Below, piece by piece: positions 1 to 8,400 of a stretch of 64,000 nucleotides of DNA. Within the stretch, counting starts at the first letter, position 1; the number at the start of each line of letters is the position of its first letter. This DNA is from Pararhodobacter sp. CCB-MM2. Lineage in GTDB: Bacteria > Pseudomonadota > Alphaproteobacteria > Rhodobacterales > Rhodobacteraceae. The notes beneath the pieces were generated by a model. The model did no database searches. It saw only the letters and a program-made list of their open reading frames with translations, and was not told where the DNA came from. The stretch is taken from positions 124,001-188,000 of the forward strand of contig NZ_LRRR01000003.1 of NCBI RefSeq assembly GCF_001691415.1, in the 5' to 3' direction. The translations under genes and the position numbers were made by a program.

Positions 1-509
1 ACGATGTCGATGATCCGGGCCGAGCGATCCTTGATCGTCGGATCTTCGATTTCCATGTTCAGCCGCTGATCGGGATACAGCGGCGTCAGGTTGTCGAAAT
101 GGACCTTGTGACGCGCGCGCTCGGGATCGTCGAAGTTGATCGAGGTGACCTTGGTCAGCGCGAAATACTTCTCGTTCTCACCCGGCGCGACGATCACGCC
201 TTCGATGGTGTCGCCGGTGCGCAGGCTGAACTGGCGGATCATCTCGGGCGAGACATAGATGTCATCGGGACCCGGCAGATAGTTCGCTTCGGTCGAGCGC
301 AGGAAGCCGAAGCCGTCCTGCAGCACTTCCAGGACACCATCACCGCCGACTTCCCAGCCTTCCTCGGCGCGCTCTTTCAGGATCGAGAACATCATCTCGC
401 CTTTGCGCATCGAGGGGGCGTTTTCGATCTCCAGCTCCTCAGCCAGCGCCAGCAGCGCCGCAGGGGTCTGGGCCTTCAGTTCGGACAGGTTCAAACGTTC
501 TTCAGCCAT
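1..509 (-). CDS. rho: Transcription termination factor Rho, N-terminal part (cut by window edge)
   Basis: Reading leftward from the ATG at 509, the frame stays open to the window edge (169 complete codons). It encodes the Rho N-terminal helical domain ([20 protein letters not shown]) followed by the cold-shock-like RNA-binding domain, with the family motifs [16 protein letters not shown] and [12 protein letters not shown] and then FALTKV. Rho is the hexameric RNA helicase that ends transcription at unstructured C-rich RNA. The ATPase core lies outside the window. It is divergent from maf, with about 0.5 kb between them that looks like the replication origin. The identification is secure; the missing C-terminus is only the window boundary. 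Confidence 0.96.
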   Translation of the reverse strand, partial: MAEERLNLSELKAQTPAALLALAEELEIENAPSMRKGEMMFSILKERAEEGWEVGGDGVLEVLQDGFGFLRSTEANYLPGPDDIYVSPEMIRQFSLRTGDTIEGVIVAPGENEKYFALTKVTSINFDDPERARHKVHFDNLTPLYPDQRLNMEIEDPTIKDRSARIIDI

Positions 510-670
510 GAGGGCACTCCGCGACGCGCGCAGCCGGCGAGCGTCGGTCTCTCAGCAATGTCTTCGGGAAACACGGGTACCGGACGGCCCCGCTTTGAGC
601 CTGATCTAGGCGATCTGGCCCTCTGAGTCAATCTGGGCGCGACTTTGGCCGTCCAGACCCCTCTCTCTTC

Positions 671-710
671 TCTATAAAAATAAGAAAAGATAAGAAGAGT
701 AGATGATTTG
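671..710. other. AT-rich purine tract, candidate DNA unwinding element
   Basis: A 40-base stretch dominated by A, G and T, with a repeated TAAGAA at 681 and 691, followed within 10 bases by the first DnaA-like box. It is the most AT-rich part of the rho-maf gap and a natural candidate for origin melting. It could instead serve as the rho promoter region. Confidence 0.5.
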
Positions 711-718
711 GTAGGGCC

Positions 719-727
719 TGTAGATAA
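719..727 (-). promoter_or_regulatory. DnaA-box-like site
   Basis: On the minus strand it reads TTATCTACA, one mismatch from TTATCCACA. It lies just beside the AT-rich tract. Confidence 0.5.
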
Positions 728-753
728 CCCGAATTCAGACTCTCTCCCCGGAA

Positions 754-762
754 CTATCCACA
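754..762 (+). promoter_or_regulatory. DnaA-box-like site
   Basis: Reads CTATCCACA, one mismatch from the consensus DnaA box. Confidence 0.5.
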
Positions 763-894
763 AGCGATCGCGGCACCCAGAGCCAACGCGGGATCAGACA
801 AACCTCTGACTCTGTTCGATGAATCTGGGACGAGCGGTCGGTGTATACATCCGTGTCACCAAATCTTCACACCCTGTGCACCGGACTTCTCCCC

Positions 895-903
895 TGTGGA
901 GAA
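895..903 (-). promoter_or_regulatory. DnaA-box-like site
   Basis: On the minus strand it reads TTCTCCACA, one mismatch from the consensus DnaA box. Confidence 0.45.
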
Positions 904-997
904 ACCGCCCTCGTCCCTTGACAGAGATGTTCACAAACGGCCATCACCCCACGATAGCGCCACTGGCCCCCAATGCGCCCCAAGGCACCGCACAGGG

Positions 998-1006
998 TTA
1001 TCCACA
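998..1006 (+). promoter_or_regulatory. Perfect DnaA box overlapping the maf start codon
   Basis: Exact TTATCCACA. Its final A is also the first base of the maf ATG, so DnaA bound here could both act at the origin and affect maf expression. Confidence 0.65.
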
Positions 1007-1602
1007 TGTCTGTCCTCATCCTTGCGTCGAAATCTCAGATCCGGGCGACGCTTCTTCGCAACGCCGGGCTGGAAATCGACGTCGTTCCCGCCCGCGTGGA
1101 CGAGGAATCGCTGCGTGAGTCGCTCACGGCCGAGGGCGCCGGCGCGCATGACCTCGCCGATGCTCTGGCCGAACAGAAGGCGCTGAAGGTCGCGCTGAAG
1201 AACCGCGAGGCCATGGTGCTGGGCTGCGACCAGATCCTGGAATGCGAGGGGCGGATCTTCGCCAAGCCCGCCAGTCCGGACGACGCACGGGAACACCTCA
1301 CCGCGTTGCGCGGCAAGACGCACCGGCTGCACACCGCCGCCGTCCTTTATCACAAGGGCGAGCCGATCTGGCGCCACGTCGCCACCCCGCGCCTGACGAT
1401 GCGCGATTTCTCGGACGACTTCCGGGACAGCTATATCGCCGCGAACTGGGACGAGATCCGCCATTGCGTCGGCTGTTACCAGATCGAAGGCCCCGGCATC
1501 CGCCTGTTCGCGCAGGTGGAGGGCGACCTCTTCGCCGTTCAGGGCCTGCCGCTGCTGGAACTCCTGCAAATTCTCACCCGCCGAAAGGATATCGACGGAT
1601 GA
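1006..1602 (+). CDS. maf: Maf-family nucleotide pyrophosphatase
   Basis: A 198-residue Maf-like protein, a house-cleaning enzyme that hydrolyses non-canonical nucleoside triphosphates to monophosphates. It opens with the typical strand MSVLILASKSQIR and carries the conserved acidic motif VLGCDQIL. GxDQ at this position resembles the E. coli YceF branch (m7GTP-type) more than the GxDT of the dTTP/UTP branch, but substrate is not certain. I chose the ATG at 1006 because the family starts directly with this strand; an in-frame ATG at 973 would add 11 non-homologous residues. Its stop overlaps the aroE start (ATGA), so it heads a compact operon. Confidence 0.92.
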   Translation: MSVLILASKSQIRATLLRNAGLEIDVVPARVDEESLRESLTAEGAGAHDLADALAEQKALKVALKNREAMVLGCDQILECEGRIFAKPASPDDAREHLTALRGKTHRLHTAAVLYHKGEPIWRHVATPRLTMRDFSDDFRDSYIAANWDEIRHCVGCYQIEGPGIRLFAQVEGDLFAVQGLPLLELLQILTRRKDIDG

Positions 1603-2417
1603 CCACCCTGCCCCTCGCCGGCGTGATCGGCGATCCCGTCGCCCACAGCCGCTCGCCCTGCCTGCATGGCCATTGGCTGAAGCATTATGGCATCAATGGC
1701 CATTACGTCCCGCTGCATATCCGGCCCGAGGATTTTGGGGATGCCGTGCGCATGCTGCCGAAAATGGGCTTTCGCGGTGTGAACGTGACGATCCCGCACA
1801 AGCATGACGCGCTCGGCGTGGCGGATATCGTCACGCCCCTGGCCGACCGCATCGGCGCCGCGAACACGCTGACCTTCACGCCTGAGGGGATCGAGGCCGA
1901 CAACACCGATGCCTACGGTTTCGCGCAGAACATCCTTGCCAGCCATTCGGATTGGGCGCCGAAGATCGTCGCGCTGGTCGGGGCCGGTGGCGCCAGCCGT
2001 GCCGTGATCGTCGCCCTTCAGGATGCCGGGGTCGAGGAAATCCGCCTCTCCAACCGCACGCAGGCCCGGGCCGAGGAGCTGGCCGGCGATCTGGGCGAGA
2101 CGATCACCGTCGTCCCGTGGGAGCATCGCTCTGGCATGCTGGACGGATGCGACACGCTGATCAACGGCACCGCGATGGGCATGGTCGGCGAGCCGCCGTT
2201 GGATCTGGACCTCAGCGCCCTGCCGAAATCGGCCATCGTCACCGATCTGGTCTATGTCCCGTTGGAGACGCCCCTTCTGGCCGCCGCCCGCGCGCGCGGC
2301 AATGCCACGGTCGATGGCCTCGGGATGCTGCTGCACCAAGGCGCGCCGGGGTTCGAGCGTTGGTTCGGACAACGGCCCGAGGTGGACGAAGCCCTGCGCC
2401 GGGCGGTGCTGGGATGA
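1599..2417 (+). CDS. aroE: Shikimate dehydrogenase
   Basis: A 272-residue NADP-dependent shikimate dehydrogenase, which reduces 3-dehydroshikimate in the pathway to chorismate and aromatic amino acids. The substrate domain shows GDPVAHSRSP and NVTIPHKHDAL with the catalytic lysine, and NTDAYGF with the catalytic Asn/Asp. The nucleotide domain begins with the Rossmann loop GAGGASRAV. The length fits the family. It starts inside the maf stop codon (ATGA) and ends in the same way against coaE, so translation is probably coupled. Confidence 0.96.
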   Translation: MTTLPLAGVIGDPVAHSRSPCLHGHWLKHYGINGHYVPLHIRPEDFGDAVRMLPKMGFRGVNVTIPHKHDALGVADIVTPLADRIGAANTLTFTPEGIEADNTDAYGFAQNILASHSDWAPKIVALVGAGGASRAVIVALQDAGVEEIRLSNRTQARAEELAGDLGETITVVPWEHRSGMLDGCDTLINGTAMGMVGEPPLDLDLSALPKSAIVTDLVYVPLETPLLAAARARGNATVDGLGMLLHQGAPGFERWFGQRPEVDEALRRAVLG

Positions 2418-3010
2418 GCCTGATCCTCGGCCTCACCGGCTCGATCGGCATGGGCAAGAGTACGACCACCGGCTTCTTCCGCGAGGCCGGCGTGCCGGTC
2501 TGGGACGCCGATGCCGCTGTGCATCAGCTCTACGCCCCGGGCGGGGCCGCCGTCGCCGGGATCGGTGCGCTGCATCCCGCCGCCGTGTTCGAAGGCGCCA
2601 TCGACCGCGCCGCCTTGCGCGCCTGGATCGCCGCCGATGCAACTGCGCTGAAGCAGATCGAGGGCGTCGTGCACCCCCTCGTCGGCCAATCCCGCGCCGA
2701 TTTCCTAGGTGACAACGCGGGGGCGCCTTTGGTCGTCGTCGATGTCCCCCTGCTGTTTGAGACCGGCGGCGATGCGAAGGTCGACCGCACGCTCGTCGTC
2801 TCCGCCCCCGCAGAGGTCCAGCGCGCCCGCGTCCTCGCCCGCCCCGGCATGACCGAGGATCACTTCCAAACGATCCTGTCGAAACAGATGCCCGATGCCG
2901 AGAAACGCGCCCGCGCCGACCATGTCATCGAGACACTGACCCTTGATCAGACCCGCGCTGCCGTGTTCGACTTGATCGCAGACCTGACCGGGAGCCGCCC
3001 CGATGCGTGA
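2414..3010 (+). CDS. coaE: Dephospho-CoA kinase
   Basis: A 198-residue P-loop kinase for the last step of coenzyme A synthesis (phosphorylation of dephospho-CoA). The N-terminus MSLILGLTGSIGMGKSTT contains the Walker A motif, followed by VWDADAAVHQLY (the conserved DAD/H substrate region) and the segment VVVDVPLLFETG. It starts within the aroE stop (ATGA) and overlaps dnaQ by 8 bases, continuing the maf-aroE-coaE-dnaQ operon known from the Caulobacter origin region. Confidence 0.95.
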   Translation: MSLILGLTGSIGMGKSTTTGFFREAGVPVWDADAAVHQLYAPGGAAVAGIGALHPAAVFEGAIDRAALRAWIAADATALKQIEGVVHPLVGQSRADFLGDNAGAPLVVVDVPLLFETGGDAKVDRTLVVSAPAEVQRARVLARPGMTEDHFQTILSKQMPDAEKRARADHVIETLTLDQTRAAVFDLIADLTGSRPDA

Positions 3011-3695
3011 AATCGTCCTCGACACCGAGACCACGGGCTTCGAGCCGTCCGAAGGCGACCGTCTGGTCGAGATCGGCGGCGTCGAGCTGCTTAACCACAT
3101 GCCGACCGGCCGGACCTACCACCAATACATCAACCCCGAGCGCGACATGCCCGAAGAGGCGTTCAACATACACGGGTTGTCCGAGGAATTCCTGCGCCCG
3201 ATGCCCAAATTCGTCGAGGTCGCGCAGGCCTTCGTCGATTTTGTCGGTGGCGCGCAGCTGGTGATCCACAACGCCGCCTTCGACATGAAGTTCCTGAATT
3301 TCGAGCTGGAACGGGCTGGGTTTCCGAAATTGAACGTCAAAGTGGTGGATACTCTCGCTATCGCTCGTCGTCGCTTCCCGGGCTCGCCGGCGTCGCTCGA
3401 TGCTCTGTGCCGCCGGTTCGCCATCGACAACTCGGCGCGGACGCTGCACGGCGCGCTTCTCGACTCCGAGATCCTCGCCGAGGTCTATCTGGAACTGATG
3501 GGCGGTCGGCAGCCGGATCTGGTGCTCGCTTCCTCAGGCGGGTCGCGCAACTCGGGCCCCGCCGATACCGGCTGGCGCGCCCGGCCGCGGCCCAACCCCC
3601 TGCCCTCGCGCCTGACGGCGGATGAGGCCGCAGCGCATGCCGCGTTCGTCGAGAAGCTGGGTGATGCGGCGATCTGGAAGCGGTATGAAGGCTGA
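3003..3695 (+). CDS. dnaQ: DNA polymerase III epsilon subunit (3'-5' proofreading exonuclease)
   Basis: A 230-residue DEDDh exonuclease. ExoI is VLDTETTGFEP (Asp and Glu metal ligands), ExoII is VIHNAAFDMKFLNFEL, and ExoIII-epsilon is HGALLDSEILAEVYLEL. The C-terminal tail would bind the alpha subunit. It proofreads during chromosomal replication. It overlaps coaE by 8 bases upstream and the flavoprotein gene by 11 bases downstream. Confidence 0.95.
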   Translation: MREIVLDTETTGFEPSEGDRLVEIGGVELLNHMPTGRTYHQYINPERDMPEEAFNIHGLSEEFLRPMPKFVEVAQAFVDFVGGAQLVIHNAAFDMKFLNFELERAGFPKLNVKVVDTLAIARRRFPGSPASLDALCRRFAIDNSARTLHGALLDSEILAEVYLELMGGRQPDLVLASSGGSRNSGPADTGWRARPRPNPLPSRLTADEAAAHAAFVEKLGDAAIWKRYEG

Positions 3696-4842
3696 CGCGC
3701 TGGTCATCGGCGCCGGTCCCGCCGGGCTGATGGCCGCCGACCGTCTGCTGGCCGCCGGATGCTCGGTGATCTTGGCCGAGGCCAAGCCCTCGCCCGCGCG
3801 CAAGCTTTTGATGGCGGGGAAATCCGGGCTGAACATCACCAAGGACGAGGATTTCGCGCCCTTCCTGTCGGCCTATGCCGAGGCCGCCGACTGGCTGCGC
3901 CCCATGCTTGAGGCCTTTGGCCCCGCGCAGGTGATGGACTGGATGCGCGCCCATGGGCAGACAGTCTTCACCGGCTCCTCGGGGCGCGTGTTCCCCGAGG
4001 TGATGAAGGCCTCGCCGCTGTTGCGGAATTGGCTGGCGGATCTGACCGCGCGCGGTCTGGACCTGCGCACCCGCTGGCGCTTCGACGGCGCGGGCTTCGA
4101 CACGCCCGAAGGTCGGGCGACAGTCGAGGCCAAGGCGGTTGTTCTGGCGCTCGGCGGCGCCAGCTGGGCGCGGCTGGGGTCGGACGGGCATTGGGCAGAG
4201 TGGCTGGACGTGCCTCTGGCACCATTCCAGCCCGCCAATATGGGCTTCCTCGTCGATTGGTCGCCGCATATGGCGAAGCATTTCGGCCAACCGCTGAAAG
4301 GCGTCGCGTTGATCGCCGGGTCGCAACGTGTGCGGGCCGAGGCTGTGATCTCGGCGCGCGGTCTCGAGGGCGGCGGGATTTACGCGATTTCGCGCGCGTT
4401 GCGCAAGGGGTCGGGGCTGACAGTCGATCTGTTCCCGGATGTGGAGGCTTCAAGGCTTACGGAACGCCTAGCAGCGCGGCCCAAAGGCGAAAGCACGGTC
4501 AACACGTTGAAAAAGTTGGGACTCTCCGGCGCGAAACTGGCCTTGGCGCTGGAATGCGCGCGTCCCTTTCCTCCGACGGCCTCGGATCGGGCGGCGATCC
4601 TGAAAACCCTTCCCGTCCCGCTGAGGGGCCCGAGGCCGATGGACGAAGCGATCTCGACCGCTGGCGGCATCCCGCGCGCGGAACTGACCGAGGACCTGAT
4701 GTTGAAACGCCGCCCCGGCTGTTTCGCGGCGGGGGAAATGCTGGATTGGGAGGCGCCGACCGGGGGCTATCTGCTGACCGCCTGCCTCGCCACCGGACGT
4801 TGGGCGGGCGATGCCGCCGCGCGCTTCATCCGGTCCCGGTGA
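3685..4842 (+). CDS. BaiN/HI0933-family FAD-dependent flavoprotein (TIGR03862-like)
   Basis: A 385-residue NAD(P)/FAD-dependent oxidoreductase of the HI0933/YhiN family. It starts with the FAD-binding loop ALVIGAGPAGLMAADRLL, has the family signature RKLLMAGKSGLNIT near residue 45, a middle domain (GLEGGGIYAISRALR) and the C-terminal FAD motif CFAAGEMLDWEAPTGGYLL. The physiological substrate of this family is mostly unknown. The start at 3685 is preferred because the FAD loop follows at once; an earlier ATG at 3622 lies well inside dnaQ. The 3' end overlaps the convergent phosphopantetheinyl transferase gene by 17 bases. Confidence 0.88.
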   Translation: MKADALVIGAGPAGLMAADRLLAAGCSVILAEAKPSPARKLLMAGKSGLNITKDEDFAPFLSAYAEAADWLRPMLEAFGPAQVMDWMRAHGQTVFTGSSGRVFPEVMKASPLLRNWLADLTARGLDLRTRWRFDGAGFDTPEGRATVEAKAVVLALGGASWARLGSDGHWAEWLDVPLAPFQPANMGFLVDWSPHMAKHFGQPLKGVALIAGSQRVRAEAVISARGLEGGGIYAISRALRKGSGLTVDLFPDVEASRLTERLAARPKGESTVNTLKKLGLSGAKLALALECARPFPPTASDRAAILKTLPVPLRGPRPMDEAISTAGGIPRAELTEDLMLKRRPGCFAAGEMLDWEAPTGGYLLTACLATGRWAGDAAARFIRSR

Positions 4843-5446
4843 GGAGGAACCCGCCACCCATGGCGAAACGGCCCTCGATTGCCTGACCCGCGCGGAACGG
4901 TCCGACATCGCGTTGCCAAGTGGCGCGGTAGGTGCCGTCGCCAAGGGTCACCGCGAAGGTCTCGAAGCCGAACAGCTGGCGGGTCACCGGGTACTGCGCC
5001 TTGTAGACGCATTCCTTGGCGCTGAAGATCAGCCGCGCCTGTCGCGCATCGGCCCCGCGTTCCTCGGGCAGCAGGACGGTGTCGCGCACCTCGTCCGGCA
5101 GATCCTCGTCCAGCTCCAGATCCGCGCCGATCATCCCCTGCCCCGTGACCGCCAAAGCCCAGCTGCCCGCATGGGTGATCGAGCCGCGGATGCCCTCGGG
5201 CCAGATCGGCGCGCGGTCGGCGCCCATCGGGATAGCCACCTCGCGGCCCATGGCGATCCGGGCGGCGGCGCGACCAGCGGAGAATTCAGCGACCCGAGAC
5301 GGCACCGCGCGGGCCATCGCCTCGGCCTCGGGTCCCATCAGCGCGACGGGCCCGATGGGGGCAATCCCGACGGACAGCCCCGGAAATACGCGCGCCGCCA
5401 GACCCGTGAGCTGGCGGCGCGTGATCTGATCGTCGGTCAGGCTCAC
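4826..5446 (-). CDS. 4'-Phosphopantetheinyl transferase (EntD-type)
   Basis: A 206-residue enzyme that moves the phosphopantetheine arm from CoA onto carrier-protein serines. Motifs are GREVAIPMGADRAPIWPEG, GSITHAGSWALAV, IGADLELDE (magnesium-binding acidic residues) and FSAKECVYKAQYP (the W/FSxKEsxxKA signature). It starts with GTG inside the NRPS stop codon (GTGA), making it the last gene of the NRPS-PKS operon. It is therefore the obvious activator of the peptidyl carrier domain in the NRPS and the acyl carrier domain in the PKS. The position at the end of a coupled operon supports a dedicated rather than a housekeeping role. Confidence 0.92.
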   Translation of the reverse strand: MSLTDDQITRRQLTGLAARVFPGLSVGIAPIGPVALMGPEAEAMARAVPSRVAEFSAGRAAARIAMGREVAIPMGADRAPIWPEGIRGSITHAGSWALAVTGQGMIGADLELDEDLPDEVRDTVLLPEERGADARQARLIFSAKECVYKAQYPVTRQLFGFETFAVTLGDGTYRATWQRDVGPFRAGQAIEGRFAMGGGFLLTGTG

Positions 5447-8400
5447 CCGAGGCGGCTCAACCGTTCTGCGCGCATCGCGCGGCGCTTCGACATCGCGTCG
5501 AGCCGACCCTTCGCGCCCTCGCCCTCATCGGCCGGAACCGGTGTGGCGGCGGGGGCCGGAGCGGCTCCGGCGGGACGCATCTTCGCGTCGATATGCGCGG
5601 CCAAGGCCGAGAGAACCGGGAAGCGGAACACGTCGGTGATCGACAGGCCGGGCAGCGCCAAGGCCTCGCGGATCTCGCGATGCGCCTGCACGGCCAGGAG
5701 CGAATGGCCGCCCAGCTGGAAGAAGTTGTCGGAGGGCTTCACATCCGTGACGCCCAGCACCTTCGTCCAGATCGCCGCGATCCGCGCCAATGTGTCACCG
5801 GCATTCGCCGCGACGGGCGCCGCGACCGGGGCCGCGCGCACCACCGCCTGCGGCGCGGGCAGCGCCTTGCGGTCGATCTTCTTGTTCGGCGTCAGCGGGA
5901 AAGTGTCGAGCCGCACGATGGCGGACGGCACCATATGCGCGGGCAGAACCCCGGCCAGCGCCGATTTCAGCCCCGCCGTATCGGCATTCCCCAGCACATA
6001 GCCCACCAGCCGCACATCGCCCGGCACATCCTCGCGCGCCATGACCACCGACTGCGTGACGCCGGGCAAGGCGTCGAGCTGCGTCTCGATCTCACCCAAT
6101 TCGATCCGGTAGCCGCGGATCTTCACCTGATGATCGGCGCGGCCGAGGAAATCGACCGCCCCATCCGCGCGCAGCCGCACGAGGTCGCCGGTGCGATAGA
6201 GCCGCGCGCCGTTGATCACGACGAACCGCTCGGCCGTCAGTTCCGCGCGCTGCCAATAGCCGCGCGTCACGCCGTCGCCGCCGATCCACAGCTCGCCCTC
6301 ATGGCCCAGGGGCACCGGGCGCTGATCCTCGTCCAGCACATGCAGACTCGTGTTGGCAATGGGCGTGCCGATGCCGACCACGCCCTCGCCGCCCTTCGAC
6401 AGCGCCGTCGTCGACCAGATCGTCGTCTCGGTCGGGCCGTACATGTTCTGCACGGGATTGCCGGTGATCTGCGACAGCTCGGACGCCAGCGCGCCCGGAA
6501 GCGCCTCGCCGCCGACCATCACATGCTTCACGCGACCGAGGGCCGCACGGGCCTCGTCATTGCCGACCAGCATCCGGGCCATCGACGGCGTGCATTGCAG
6601 ATGCGTCACGCCATGGCGCTGGATCTGCGCGGCGAGCGAGAAGTCATCCGCTTCCAATTCGGAGGGCGCGTTGGTCCGGCGCAGCACCTCGGCCAGCGGG
6701 TACAGACCCTCCAGCACCTGCGGGACCGGGATGCCGTAGTCGATGAGGCACCCGACCTCGCCGACGCCGATCTTCTTCAGCTGCTCGACCCGACGCAGGC
6801 AATCCTCGACGGTGCCGAACAGGCCGGAATCTTCGAAATAGCGGTTGAAGGCGTAATCGAGGATGCCGTCGACCTCGTCCTGGCTGAGCGAGCCGAGGTC
6901 GATATCCATCGGGTTGTTGACGCCCTTCGGTTTCTTGAACGCCGGGAAGGCCCAGGCGTATTGCTTGACCAGCGCGGCGGCGGACAGAAGATAGGACTTC
7001 ATCGGCCCGCGTGCCGTTTCCCGCGCGATCTCCCGCGTGCGCGCCACATAGGTGTGCAGCATCATCGTGACGGTGTGATCTTTCGGGTCGCGGCCGACCG
7101 AGCGCAGGGCCTCGTGGTAGATCTCAATCTTCTCAGCCACTTCGTCGACGGTCTGGCCCAAGAGGTGGGTCAGCACATTGGCGCCGATCCGCCCGGCCTC
7201 GCGCCAGGTTTCGGGGTTGCCGGCGGTGGTCAGCCAGATCGGCAGCTCCGCAGACACGGGACGCGGCAGCGATTGCAGCGAGCGTTTCTCGCCGTTGTGG
7301 TCGAATTCCACCGCCTCGCCACGCCAGAGTTTGCGCACCTTCTCGATGGTGTCGAACATCGCGGCCTTGTTGTTCGGCACGGAATTCTCGGGCCGCAGCA
7401 CGAAATCGACCGGATGCCAGCCCGAGGCCATGCCGAGGCCGACACGCCCGTTGGTCAGGTTGTCGATCACCGCCCATTCCTCGGCAATCCGCAGCGGATG
7501 GTGCAAGGGAGCGACGCAAGAGCCTGATCTCACGTCGATATTCCGCGTCACCGCCGCCACCGCAGCGCCGGTCACCGCCGGGTTCGGATAGGGGCCACCG
7601 AAGGCGTGGAAGTGGCGCTCGGGCGTCCAGACGGCGCGGAAGCCGTGGGTATCGGCGAATTTGGCGCCTTCCAGCAGCAGTTCATATTTCTTCGGGCCGG
7701 GGCCGTCGTCATTGCCCCAGTAGAACAGCGAGAAGTCGATCTTCTGGTCCGAGATCGCCATCGACCCGCCCGAGACCATCATCCGGTCCTCATCGGACGT
7801 CAGCACCAGCTTGAACCCGCGCGCGAGGGTCCAGAAGAGCTCGAGCACCGAGATGTCGAAGCTGAGCGACGTGACCGCCAGCCAGACGCCCGCCGGATCA
7901 TGCTGGATGCGGTCATCCATGCCGGCGAAGAAATTGGCGACGTTGCGGTGTTCGACCATCACGCCTTTCGGCAGTCCAGTCGAGCCCGAGGTGTAGATGA
8001 GATAGGCGAGGTTTTCCGGTGCCGCACCACCCTCGGGGTTCGTCTCGGCGGCCGAGGCGAGGCGGGTGTCGGTGTCCAGCACCAGCATCTGCGCGGAATG
8101 CGGCGGCAGGCTGTCGATCAGGCCGGATTGCGTCACCACCACCGGGGCGCCGCTGTCCGCGAGGAAATGCTGCAGGCGGTCGGCGGGATAGGACGGGTCC
8201 ATAGGCACATAGGCGCCGCCTGCCTTCAGGATCCCCAGCGCGCCCACCAGCAGATCGGGCGAGCGACGGGCACAAAGCGCGACCGGCGTGTCGGGCCGGA
8301 TGCCGAGGCCCTGCAGCACATGCGCGACACGGTTGGCCTTGGCGTTGAGCTGGGCGTAGGTCAGCGTTTGGCCTTCGAAGACCAGAGCCACGGCACCCGG

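Larger units (their letters stand above)
510..1005. other. Probable chromosomal replication origin (oriC), rho-maf intergenic region
   Basis: This is a non-coding gap of about 0.5 kb between divergent rho and maf. It contains one perfect DnaA box (TTATCCACA, 998-1006), three single-mismatch boxes (719-727 and 895-903 on the minus strand, 754-762 on the plus strand), a strongly AT-rich purine tract (671-710) in otherwise GC-rich DNA, and four GANTC methylation sites (625-629, 738-742, 808-812, 821-825). The following order maf-aroE-coaE-dnaQ is the one found beside the Caulobacter origin. The promoters for rho and maf must also lie here. The origin call is inference from these features together; no functional evidence is available. 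Confidence 0.75.

Noticed and set aside
973..1005. Earlier in-frame ATG for maf adding 11 residues
   Set aside because: Homologues begin at the strand that starts from 1006, and the added residues have no family match.
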